Positions 33,701 to 42,779 of a stretch of DNA of 64,000 nucleotides are shown piece after piece. The first letter of the stretch is position 1; the number at the start of each line of letters is the position of its first letter. The stretch is taken from the NCBI RefSeq assembly GCF_000600085.1, contig NZ_CP006821.1:1054001-1118000 (forward strand), given 5' to 3'. Position numbers and translations under genes: made by a program. The stretch is from Helicobacter pylori oki112 (GTDB lineage: Bacteria; Campylobacterota; Campylobacteria; Campylobacterales; Helicobacteraceae). The notes beneath the pieces were generated by a model. The model worked only from the letters and a program-made list of their open reading frames with translations, did not search any database and was not told the origin of the DNA.

Positions 33701-34966
33701 CTATTTTGTATCATTGTTTTGTTCCTTTTCTTCATTAAAGAATTTCGCTAAGACTTCATTGTTTTTAGGGATAGGAAACCAAATATCCGTATTAGGACTA
33801 ATAAAAATATGGCTTCCTTCTCTAATAGTGATAATGGGCTTAATCCTGATTTGATCTCGCATGATTTGAGCGATAATGTTATTTAGGCTGATACCAGTTT
33901 GCCTCGTCATTTGCATCATCATGTAGTCTCCAAAATAGTTTTGATTAAAACCACCCCTTTTGTTTTTCATCGCTTCGGTAAGACCGCTAGTAAGACCTAT
34001 GAGTAGCCCATTTGACAAGGTGCTTAAGGATAAAGGAATACCATAGCGTTCCCAATATTTGTTATGGAGTGTGCCTATCATGCCGTTATAGCCCTTGACA
34101 TCAGCTCCCTTAGCATCGCTTAGTATGATATTGACCCCTTGTGGCGTGATGATCCTATTCCAAGCAATTTCTAAGCGGTATTCTCCTATTTTGTTATTAG
34201 AGTTGTAATAGCCTATGGCTCTACTCCCTTTGGGGATTAAAGCCGCTCTACCCATCGTTGCGTATATATCACTCTCCACTTGAGCGATTATCTTACTCCC
34301 CCCTATTTCACTACTAATAGGAGTGATCAGAATGGCTGGGATCATTCTGTCAGCTGTAATCGTTCTCAAAAGTTTGTTTTCACTGCTCGCTATATTTTTT
34401 CTTTTAAAATTTTTAAAACCGCTAGAGCCGTATTCTTTTTCAAGTTCTTGTTTTTCTTTGGATTTTGTATTAGAAACACTATTTTTTATAGAGGTTGGAG
34501 GCTGCGTTTCTTTTTGGCTACTAATACGAGACGCTAAAATCACAAGGCGGGTTTTTTCTTCTTCGTTAGCGGTATTGTAGTTGAAAGGATTGGAGGCAAC
34601 GGTAGGTTTGGTTTTAAGTATATCTTTTGGTAAGTTTGGTAAGTTATTAACTTGTTTTTGAGTGGCTATAATATTGCAATCATCATCTATTAAATTACCC
34701 TTATTATCTGTCATCTGACCCTTACAAGATTTTTTAATTTCTTCTTCTTTAATCTCTTGTTTAATGACATTGTTCTGTGGTGGGATCTTCTTTTTATCCG
34801 CTTTTTTGTAGAGATAGTCAGAGATTGGAAACTTGCTTTTAACATAATTTCTCACTGCTTTAGGTGAGCTATCATCATAAAGGAAAAACCATGCACAAAA
34901 AATAAGCATCAAAACAATAAAGACACTTACAATCGGTGCGTTTCTAATTACTCTAAAAAAGCCCAT
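33701..34966 (-). CDS. virB10: VirB10 T4SS core-complex protein
   Basis: 421 aa with a single N-terminal membrane helix (VFIVLMLIFCAWFFLY), a proline/lysine-rich periplasmic linker and a C-terminal VirB10/TrbI beta-barrel domain (TADRMIPAILITPISSEIGGSKIIAQVESDIYAT... RAALIPKGSRAIGYY). It links inner and outer membrane in the secretion channel. Start overlaps the virB9 stop by one base. Intact. Confidence 0.92.
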   Translation of the reverse strand: MGFFRVIRNAPIVSVFIVLMLIFCAWFFLYDDSSPKAVRNYVKSKFPISDYLYKKADKKKIPPQNNVIKQEIKEEEIKKSCKGQMTDNKGNLIDDDCNIIATQKQVNNLPNLPKDILKTKPTVASNPFNYNTANEEEKTRLVILASRISSQKETQPPTSIKNSVSNTKSKEKQELEKEYGSSGFKNFKRKNIASSENKLLRTITADRMIPAILITPISSEIGGSKIIAQVESDIYATMGRAALIPKGSRAIGYYNSNNKIGEYRLEIAWNRIITPQGVNIILSDAKGADVKGYNGMIGTLHNKYWERYGIPLSLSTLSNGLLIGLTSGLTEAMKNKRGGFNQNYFGDYMMMQMTRQTGISLNNIIAQIMRDQIRIKPIITIREGSHIFISPNTDIWFPIPKNNEVLAKFFNEEKEQNNDTK

Positions 34967-36483
34967 TATTTTTGGTTTGCTTGATTTTGTTTTTTGGTGT
35001 TATTCAGCCCCTTTTTATTCTTCTCTAAACCATCAGTAGTTTTTGGTCTTTCTATATAGGGGATAGGCACACAATAATGGGTTTTGATGGTGTGTTTTTT
35101 GAGCTTGTTTTTCAAATCTTTTTGCAAAGGCTTGGGAGCTTTTATGATGTTTTTAACCTCTTCTAAAGTCTTAACTTCTTCTTCATTTAAGGCTCGGCAT
35201 TCTTTGCTTGGAGTTTGGTTTTTGATTTGAGCTAACAACTCCGTTACGCTAATGGCATTTTTAGGTTGAGGCGTAGTGTCTTCAATCAAGTGGATGTTGT
35301 TTCGTTTGGCTTTCATGGCTTCATCTTGCTCTAAAAGCCTTTTTAAACGCATGAAGTCCTTAGATTTTTGGTATTTGTGCTTGTCTCTTCTTACGCACAC
35401 GTATTCCTTACCGCTCCTTAAAGTCCATTTTTTAGAAACATCTTCAGCAATAATGTAATTCCCTACCACACGGCTATTGATAGGATTATCATACCCATCT
35501 ACAACCTTATAGGTGTAAGGGAATTTTGAAAAGGCTTGATCTCTGTCATATCTAAAATAAGTGTATTTGCCATCATCAAAGACATCTAGTGCCTTTATAT
35601 CAAGCGCATCATCACTGGGTTTTTTATAGAGCCACAAACTCCACCAGGTGCGTTTGTGTTTGGGTTTTTGCAAATAACCACGATTGATTTTAGCTTTTTC
35701 AATGAAAATGTGATTGACTTCATCTCCAATTCTTATAAACTTGCCATCATCAATTTCCTTGCTCTCATAATTGATTTTTCTGTAGTCAAGCTTTTGTTTG
35801 TCTTGTTTATTGGAGCTATTTGTATTTGTTTCTGTTTTAGCCAATTGTTCTTGCTCTCTTTTTTCTAGCTCGTTTTTAGACAAAATATTGAGCTTACCGA
35901 TAGATCTTTTATTAGAGACAAACACTGAAAAATAGCTTTGGAATTTGCTAGTGTAAGTGGTGCTAAACAAGTAAAAAGTATAAATTGTTCCGCTCGCTCC
36001 GACTACGGTTAGATTTGTATCCACCCCTATAAGCAAGGGTTTGATCACTAGCATGTTAGATAAACCGTAATGATCATTAGTGGGGTAAGTGAGTTCAAAA
36101 CCGCTAGGATCGCCTAAACTCACATAGATAATAGGATCATTATCAAAAATAAAAGTGGTAGTCATCGCATAGCGTAAGCGGATTTTGTTGGTGTTGCCTG
36201 CCACATATAAGACATTGAAATTATTGTCTTGCAATTTTCTATTTTTAGAAAAATACACGCTCTGTAAGGCTTTTAAATCCATAAGTTGTTTGGCTTTTTC
36301 TTTGTTTTCTTGTTCTTTGAAACTTTCTAAACTATCAGATTTTGCTGGGATAAGATTGTTGTTTTCTTTGCCATGTTCAAAAGAAGTTGTAGGATCAATT
36401 TCATTTGTATTGTTTCTAAAAATATCCTCTTCAGCGCTAAGTAAAGCGCCATACAAAAATAGCGATAGAGTGAATTTTTTCAT
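34966..36483 (-). CDS. virB9: VirB9 T4SS outer-membrane core protein
   Basis: 505 aa with a short signal peptide (MKKFTLSLFLYGALLSAEE). The N-terminal domain region near residues 90-170 and the C-terminal part (KYTYFRYDRDQAFSKFPYTYKVVDGYDNPINSRVVGNYIIAEDVSKKWTLRSG...) fit VirB9/CagX. The chain is longer than a typical VirB9 of about 290 aa, as in other Helicobacter T4SSs. Coupled to virB8 by a one-base overlap. Confidence 0.9.
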   Translation of the reverse strand: MKKFTLSLFLYGALLSAEEDIFRNNTNEIDPTTSFEHGKENNNLIPAKSDSLESFKEQENKEKAKQLMDLKALQSVYFSKNRKLQDNNFNVLYVAGNTNKIRLRYAMTTTFIFDNDPIIYVSLGDPSGFELTYPTNDHYGLSNMLVIKPLLIGVDTNLTVVGASGTIYTFYLFSTTYTSKFQSYFSVFVSNKRSIGKLNILSKNELEKREQEQLAKTETNTNSSNKQDKQKLDYRKINYESKEIDDGKFIRIGDEVNHIFIEKAKINRGYLQKPKHKRTWWSLWLYKKPSDDALDIKALDVFDDGKYTYFRYDRDQAFSKFPYTYKVVDGYDNPINSRVVGNYIIAEDVSKKWTLRSGKEYVCVRRDKHKYQKSKDFMRLKRLLEQDEAMKAKRNNIHLIEDTTPQPKNAISVTELLAQIKNQTPSKECRALNEEEVKTLEEVKNIIKAPKPLQKDLKNKLKKHTIKTHYCVPIPYIERPKTTDGLEKNKKGLNNTKKQNQANQK

Positions 36484-37229
36484 TATTGTTCCTTAACATC
36501 TTTATATTGGCTCATATGAGGGTCTTTTTTCTCGGTATGGATAATCCTAGATTTCACACCATCATCTTTGACTTTATTTTTTTCATCTAAGTCTTTTAAA
36601 ATCGCAATTTCAGTTACATCATAACCTGTAACAATAAAGCCTGTAGGATTTAAAGACATGGAGTCAAAATTGATTTCTTGTTTTTTAAATTCAAAACTCA
36701 TCACCACTTTATAGTACTTTAAGCTCTCTAATTCTCCGCTATGATACAAGCTCACTTCAATGTCAATATAGGCTAAATCTTTATCTAAATAGATATTTGC
36801 AATCTTTACTTTTCTTGTGAGTAAAGGATTAGTGTAAATGCTGTCATAATAAGCGATGAGTTTTTCAAATTCATACCATACTTCATTGGAACTTTGCTCT
36901 TTAATGGTGTTTTGACGCATTTTTTCATGTTGCTCAATATGAGTAATGCTTTCCCTGTTTAGCACATACGCTCCCACTAATGAACGAATAAGAGCTTTAT
37001 TGGCTGTAATGGTGCTATCTGCCTTTTGAACTAAAGCAAAATTTTCTTTATTGTTAGAAAATTGCACTAAATACGGCTCTTTTTGTTTTAAGGGCAACAG
37101 AACAATCAGTAAGATAATAAGCAACGCTGTTGTGCCAAAGAAGAAACACGCTACATAAAAGATATAATCGCCTAATTTTTTCTCTAAATGATAGATAATG
37201 CTTGCATCTCTCACTTCTTCAAAAAGCAT
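36483..37229 (-). CDS. virB8: VirB8 inner-membrane T4SS assembly factor
   Basis: 248 aa with one membrane helix (residues about 22-50, VACFFFGTTALLIILLIVLL) and a periplasmic NTF2-like domain (VWYEFEKLIAYYDSIYTNPLLTRKVKIANIYLDKDLAYIDIEVSLYH). Lies between virB9 and the 121-aa gene, standard order. Intact. Confidence 0.9.
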   Translation of the reverse strand: MLFEEVRDASIIYHLEKKLGDYIFYVACFFFGTTALLIILLIVLLPLKQKEPYLVQFSNNKENFALVQKADSTITANKALIRSLVGAYVLNRESITHIEQHEKMRQNTIKEQSSNEVWYEFEKLIAYYDSIYTNPLLTRKVKIANIYLDKDLAYIDIEVSLYHSGELESLKYYKVVMSFEFKKQEINFDSMSLNPTGFIVTGYDVTEIAILKDLDEKNKVKDDGVKSRIIHTEKKDPHMSQYKDVKEQ

Positions 37230-37286
37230 TGTGGGGGCAATGCTTTTATCAAAGCCTATTCTAGAGAAAAAGTTTTTAAAAATTCT

Positions 37287-37652
37287 TTATTTTTTTTCTT
37301 GGATTGACTCATTTTGGGGCGTTTCTTTTTCTTCTGTTTCTATCACAGGCTCTTCTACAAACTCTTTAATTTCATTGGTGGTGGTTTGAATGGGTAATGG
37401 CAAAGAAAACAAATCGTTAGGCTGGTTTTCTTTAGTGTCTTGATTTTCTTCTTTAAATTCTGTGTTGTTGTCTGCTTTAAGATTTTCTTTGTTTTCTAAT
37501 TGCTTTAATTCATTTTCAATTTCTCCTAAAAGCAAAGTTTGTTCTTCATTCTCTTTTAGATCGCCCCACAAATCCATGCGTCTTTTAGTTTGTAATTCTA
37601 AATTTTTTAAACCGCCATGAAATTGTTCTAAAACTTCGCTTCTTTTTGACAT
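37287..37652 (-). CDS. Acidic, probably disordered protein between virB7 and virB8
   Basis: 121 aa, dominated by Glu, Gln, Asn and Lys, no hydrophobic segment; N-terminal 40 residues helical (SEVLEQFHGGLKNLELQTKRRMDL). Starts three bases after the virB7 stop. Not recognised; part of the virB operon by spacing. Confidence 0.55.
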   Translation of the reverse strand: MSKRSEVLEQFHGGLKNLELQTKRRMDLWGDLKENEEQTLLLGEIENELKQLENKENLKADNNTEFKEENQDTKENQPNDLFSLPLPIQTTTNEIKEFVEEPVIETEEKETPQNESIQEKK

Positions 37653-37655
37653 TAA

Positions 37656-37772
37656 CTAGCCTATGGGTTGATTTAAATGAAAAAAGGCACAAGGGCTTTT
37701 ATACATTTCATATTGTTTATTAGAACATCCACTTAGTGCTAACAAAATTATTCCTATTAAAAATATTCTCAT
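37656..37772 (-). CDS. virB7: VirB7-like short lipoprotein
   Basis: 38 aa. It starts MRIFLIGIILLALSGCSNK: positive start, hydrophobic core and lipobox LSGC with C16 as the lipidated residue, then a short tail with a second Cys (YKSPCAFF). VirB7 lipoproteins anchor VirB9 in the outer membrane, often through a disulphide. Its ATG overlaps the topA stop (ATGA) and its stop is three bases before the next gene, exactly in the virB7 position. Confidence 0.8.
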   Translation of the reverse strand: MRIFLIGIILLALSGCSNKQYEMYKSPCAFFHLNQPIG

Positions 37773-39802
37773 TTCTTTGTCTTTTTGTGTTCATCAATCC
37801 ATTTAGAGATAGCGAATTTGTCATTCAATACTTTATTGATGGGCATTGCCAATTTGCACCCTTCACAAATTTTTTTAACCAGATCCAGTTGTTTTTGACT
37901 GGGTTTTTCTTTAACATGCTCTGCAATCCAATCAGAACATTTTTCCTTGTTCTGCAAGATTTCTTGACTGGGTTTTTGTAATTTTTTATCTTTACAAATT
38001 TTTTCTATGAGTTCAAGTTGCTTATCAGTAGGCATGTTATTGTTAGTAGATTGTGTTTGATAAAACTTGGCGGTGCTTTTTAACTTGCTTATGACTTCAA
38101 GCATGAACTTTTCATAACTAGCTTCACCTCTCATGATTAAATCCAAACATTCTTCAAATTGTTTGGTAGTGCTTCCTAATTTGCTCTTATCCTTGCTTGT
38201 AAGAGCGATGAAATCCACTTCTTTATCTTTTTTGAAAAATGAAATCACTTCTAATCCTTGACTAGTAGGGGTGATAGTGTTAGTTTTTGTATCAATGCTA
38301 ATATATTTACGCTTCAAAAGAAGATCTAAGAAGCTCGCATAAGTGCTAGGACGACCAATCCCCTCGCTTTCTAATAAGGGAATAAAGGCACTTTCTTTAT
38401 AAGGTTTAGGACTGGGTTTTTCTATTTCTTTAATAAAAACTTCTTTTAATGGGACACTGTCATTTTCTTTTAATGAAAAGTTTTCTATTTCATTTTCTTG
38501 TTCTTCCTTGCTAAGTTCTTCTTTGCCTTGAATGAGTTCTTCAATCTCTAAAAAACCCTTTTCTTTTAAAAGTTTGAAAGAGAGCTTAAAACTCTCGCTT
38601 TTGATTTTAAAGATACAATCATATTGATTGTATAAGGCGTTTCTACTTTGAGAACAAATTGTATTGGCATAAATAAGTTGATACAACTTCAGCGCTAATT
38701 CTTCGCTTATTTTAGCGTCACTGCACACTTTTTCTAAGTCTTTTAAAGCATGCGGATGTGTAATTCTTATGGCTTCATGCGCTTCAGCTTGTGAGTTTTT
38801 GCCAGCTTTATATTCCCTGTATTGATAAATACTCGGATAAATAGGTTCAAAAAACACTTCATGTTCTTTGAGATACTCAGGACTTAAAAATTCACTATCA
38901 GTTCTGTGATAAGTGATGAGACCAGCTTCAAAGAGTTTTTGAGCAAGTTGTGCGATTTCTTTAGTGGGTATTTTTAAGGATTTGCTCGCTTGGGATAAAA
39001 GTTTAGAGGTGGTGAAAGGTTTTTTGGGTTCTTTAATGGATAGACTTTCTTTTAATAAAGCTAGAACACTCATAGATCCTAATCCGTCCTTTAGATCTTG
39101 TAAAAATTGAGATGCTTCGTTTTTGTCTTTAAATTTAAAATCCACTAGTTCGTTTTTTTCATTCGCCCTTACATGCTTAATAATCACTTCTTTTTCATTG
39201 CACACAATACTAGCTTGGATTTGATATTCTACTTTTTCTTCAGCATCCAACTTATCAAAATCCCTTATTTCTTGATCTCTTTGGCAGATTAAAGCTAGAG
39301 CTGGAGTTTGCACTCTACCAGCGCTCAATTCACTAAGATTTAAACTTTTTCTTAAATAGCTTGTTAGAGCAAATCCAACAACCTGATCGCTTGCAATTCT
39401 GCCTAAGAATGATTGGTATAAATTAGTGTTAGAACGAGAAAATAACACCGCATTTTTTAAGCCGTTTTCAATACCGCTTGGTGTGATCTCATGAAATTCT
39501 GCACGATAAATTTCACTAGCTACATTTTTAATTTTTTCATAAAATTGATAACCAATACCATAGCCCTCTCTATCAGGGTCAGTAGCGATATAGACTTTTT
39601 TGTCCCTACAAGCATTGATTAAAAAATTTATTTTCTTAGCCTTGTCTTCTTTGATTTCAAACTTACAAGCAAAATTATTTTCAATATCTACGCCTATAAG
39701 GTTAGTAAAATGCCCTATAGTTGCATAAACTTCCGCACCTGTTAGTTGTTTAATCTTTTCAACCTTATTAGGGCTTTCAATGATAATCACGCTATCTTTC
39801 AT
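37769..39802 (-). CDS. topA: Type IA DNA topoisomerase of the conjugative element
   Basis: 677 aa. Toprim residues E9 (IIIESPNK) and D75/D77/E79 (DPDREG), nucleophile Y298 (GLITYHRTDSEF), and the gate motifs (GIGRPSTYASFLDLLLKRKY). In place of zinc fingers, the C-terminus has about two copies of a 38-residue unit (KQLELIEKICKDKKLQKP and KQLDLVKKICEGCKLAMP, each ending W-I-x-E-H). Probably relaxes DNA during element transfer or replication. A second topA-type gene on an ICE is usual for this element. Intact. Confidence 0.92.
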   Translation of the reverse strand: MKDSVIIIESPNKVEKIKQLTGAEVYATIGHFTNLIGVDIENNFACKFEIKEDKAKKINFLINACRDKKVYIATDPDREGYGIGYQFYEKIKNVASEIYRAEFHEITPSGIENGLKNAVLFSRSNTNLYQSFLGRIASDQVVGFALTSYLRKSLNLSELSAGRVQTPALALICQRDQEIRDFDKLDAEEKVEYQIQASIVCNEKEVIIKHVRANEKNELVDFKFKDKNEASQFLQDLKDGLGSMSVLALLKESLSIKEPKKPFTTSKLLSQASKSLKIPTKEIAQLAQKLFEAGLITYHRTDSEFLSPEYLKEHEVFFEPIYPSIYQYREYKAGKNSQAEAHEAIRITHPHALKDLEKVCSDAKISEELALKLYQLIYANTICSQSRNALYNQYDCIFKIKSESFKLSFKLLKEKGFLEIEELIQGKEELSKEEQENEIENFSLKENDSVPLKEVFIKEIEKPSPKPYKESAFIPLLESEGIGRPSTYASFLDLLLKRKYISIDTKTNTITPTSQGLEVISFFKKDKEVDFIALTSKDKSKLGSTTKQFEECLDLIMRGEASYEKFMLEVISKLKSTAKFYQTQSTNNNMPTDKQLELIEKICKDKKLQKPSQEILQNKEKCSDWIAEHVKEKPSQKQLDLVKKICEGCKLAMPINKVLNDKFAISKWIDEHKKTKK

Positions 39803-39804
39803 TC

Positions 39805-42221
39805 CTACTCCTTTGTCAAGTAAATTTCTTTATAATCCTTTGGATTATCCTTTTTAAGCGTTTCCAGTTCAAAAACGCTAGACGCGCTAGAGTTATACGC
39901 TCTTAAAAATTTTTTACTGGTGCTGTTTAGCTTTTCTAAATTGATTTCTAAAAATACACTAGATTGAGTGAGAAGGTTTTTCACTAATACTTGCCTAGCG
40001 TTTAACGGCGTTTTGTTTAAAAAGGATTTTTCAATAGGACTTAATAAAATGCCATAGCTCTCTAATTTCTCAAAATTGTTTGTAGGATAGAGTATGACTT
40101 GAGCGGCGTTTTCTATAATGGACTTTGATCCCTCTACGCCATCAAGTTGGTTAATGTCTTGAAAGGCTAAAGTTAAAACCCCATTGAGTTTTCTAGCTTG
40201 AGCGAGTGTGTCTTTGATTTTAGCTAACATGATGGGATTTTCAATAACAGATTTTGCTTCATCAATGAAGATATAAAAAGGCTTGTTTTCTAATTTAGCT
40301 CTATTCATGACTTTGTAGAATAGGTATAGCACTGCCAAGTTGAAATCTTTTTTACTACTAGAAAGAGCATCCATATCAATAACAGAAAGCTTTTTAGCAA
40401 AGTCTAAACAATCAGTAGAATGCTTGTATAAGTCTTTTGAGCTCTCTTTTTCTAAAATGTCTTTGCTATCTAAATAGTCTCTTTCTAGCGTGTCTTTAAA
40501 ATCTCTTAACTTAAAAATAGCACCCCCTTGTTTTGTGATATTGTTATAGCAAACTCTGATTGTTTTGGATAAAGCGCTTAAAGTCTTTTTTTTTCATCTT
40601 TAGTATCTTCATCAATATTGAGCATAAATGCCAACCAACTCACTAAAAAGGTGCAGTTAGTGCTTGTATCTTTTAAAGAAAACGGATTAATGTAAAAATC
40701 ATTGCTATCGTTGTATTGACCATCTAAAAACTCAGTCATCACACGCATGCCATTATTTCTGTCTAAAGCCAAAATACTTAAATCTTCATACTTAAAACAA
40801 TTGGTGATTAAAAATTCAATTAAAGTGGTTTTACCAGCCCCTGTGCCACCAAAGATGATGGTATGCCCTGATACCATATCATTTTTTTTTGCCTCATAAG
40901 CATGGAAATTGAATAAATAAGGCGATTTGTCTTGGTTTCTAAAAATAGTTAAATGGCGATCGCCCCATGAATTTCTAGAAAAACCACAATTTTGTTTTTC
41001 CAATACGATTAAAGAAGCAATATTTTGACTAGACAACAAACGCTTTCTAAAATTCAAGCGATTACGATTGGGGAAGAAGCTAAAAAACATAGGCAACATG
41101 CCAATACTTTCTTGTGTGCTTACAATACCTTTTTGTTTAAGCAAATTGGTAATTTCTATACAAGCACTATCTAAATCGGTTTTAGTTTTGGCATGAACTA
41201 AAATGTTTAAAGAAATCTCTTGCATTAAAACTCTGTCTGTTTTAATAAGGTCATTCAATTCATCAATTTCAACTCTAATAATCTTATTCGCTCTTTTTCT
41301 TTTAGTTTCAATCCTTTTTTCAGCCTTTGCTTTAGGAATATTGTCAATGTTTAAAATCACATCAAATTCTAAAGATAAATGCAACACTGAAGAAAGAGCG
41401 GTGCTGACAATTTTGTCTATATCATAAGTCTTAATGCTGATGAAACGCTTGAAAATCTCTTTACTATTATGAATGTGAGTGAAAAAATCTTTTTTAAAAT
41501 GCACATCAGAATTAATCATGCCATCATGCAAACGACCTCTAAAAAAAGTGTATTCACTAGGAACACCATTGATATATTCCGCATAAAAATTAAGCAAACT
41601 ATTGGCATCTATTTTTTCTACAAACAAGCCAGAAAGCATGTTTTTAACATTATTGATAATGCTGTCTAATATTTTAGATTTATCTGCTAAATTAAAATTA
41701 TCAAAGCCTATGAAATAGTTTTCTTGATATTTAACTTCATCTTGTTTATTATTTTCTTGAATATTTTCTAATTCATTGGTAGTGATTTTTTTCTTAAATC
41801 GTTCCAAATAACCTTTAATGCTATCATTCTTAGTTTCAAAAATTAAGTAATAGAAATTTTGATAAACATCCTCAACCCCCTGCTCCCATAAATTGATAAC
41901 CTCTAATGCAAAAGGATTGCTTATCTCCTCTTGAGTATATTCATGGTGTATGAAAATCTTACGCCTTCTAGCTACGATTTTAAAATGCACTCCATCTACA
42001 ATCTCATTAAGAGCTAAAATGCGTTCATTGAATTTTTGTGCTATTTCTTTGTCATCTAAAGACAAATAAGAAATTCCCTCTAATTTAAGAGTGCCTACAA
42101 GGTTTGATTTTTCACTTAAAAGATAATGCTCATTATAAATGCCAACAATGTTAGTTTCTTCTTTCATGCTATAACGCTTAGGAATTAGCGAGCATAAAGA
42201 AGTGAAAATTTTTTCAAGCAT
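39805..42221 (-). pseudogene. virB4: VirB4 secretion ATPase, out of frame at a poly-A9 tract
   Basis: The N-terminal 547 codons (40578-42221) include Walker A FGGTGAGKTT near residue 460, then end DEKKRL-stop at a run of nine A on the coding strand (40586-40594). With ten (or seven) A the frame continues KTLSALSKTIRVCYNNITKQGG and joins 39805-40374, which carries Walker B (FIDEAKSV) and QDINQLDG. Full product about 805 aa, normal for VirB4/CagE. As sequenced, the truncated protein lacks half the ATPase site, so pilus assembly should fail. Either phase-off or a recent lesion. Confidence 0.87.
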
Positions 42222-42480
42222 AATAATTTCTAGCTCCTGTTCTTAAGGTGAAAAGCGCATGCAAAATGGCTGTTATATCTTCATCAAAAAATTCTAAAAT
42301 GTAGAATACAAACACACAACTAGCCATTAAACCTATAGCATAAAGTGGTTGGAATGACAGTAACCATGCCGACATTAAGAAACTAACAATCCAACTATCC
42401 AAGTTTAATCCCAAAAAAGTTTCTCTTTTGCTGATTTCTCTAATGTTGATACTTTCAACACAAACAATATGCAATGCCAT
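42214..42480 (-). CDS. virB3: VirB3 inner-membrane pilus-assembly protein
   Basis: 88 aa with a hairpin of two hydrophobic segments (WIVSFLMSAWLLSFQPLYAIGLMASCVFVFYIL), the short VirB3 plan. Overlaps virB4 by 8 bases and directly follows virB2. Function by order and topology. Confidence 0.8.
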   Translation of the reverse strand: MALHIVCVESINIREISKRETFLGLNLDSWIVSFLMSAWLLSFQPLYAIGLMASCVFVFYILEFFDEDITAILHALFTLRTGARNYYA

Positions 42481-42756
42481 CTAAAATAACCATTGACTTA
42501 AAGTTTTAGCATTAGAAATAGCAGCGGTTATAATGATAATCCCAACGTATTTCCAACCAATTTCTCCAAGCCTGTCCCAATTTTTATAGGCGTAAATGCA
42601 AGTCCCAACAATGATTAAACCACCGATAGCTTTGATAAAGTCATTGCTTATGAAATCCAATATTTGAGTGAATTTTTGTTTGTAATCTGGCGCCGCCAAT
42701 AAAAAACTAGGCATTAATATTGCCAAACTCATCATTCTACGAATTTGCTTAAACAT
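42481..42756 (-). CDS. virB2: VirB2 major pilin
   Basis: I use ATG 42756 (MFKQIRRMMSLAILMPSFLLAAPDYK) with AAGGA seven bases upstream; 91 aa. Signal peptide cleaved near LLAA, then two hydrophobic segments (FIKAIGGLIIVGTCIYAYK and WKYVGIIIITAAISNA), as in VirB2/TrbC pilins. An in-frame ATG 27 bases upstream overlaps the primase stop and is less likely. Confidence 0.8.
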   Translation of the reverse strand: MFKQIRRMMSLAILMPSFLLAAPDYKQKFTQILDFISNDFIKAIGGLIIVGTCIYAYKNWDRLGEIGWKYVGIIIITAAISNAKTLSQWLF

Positions 42757-42779
42757 TCTTATTCCTTTATGTTTTGTTT

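Noticed and set aside
34280-34580. Two overlapping 85-codon plus-strand frames in virB10
   Set aside because: Antisense shadows of the conserved VirB10 domain.
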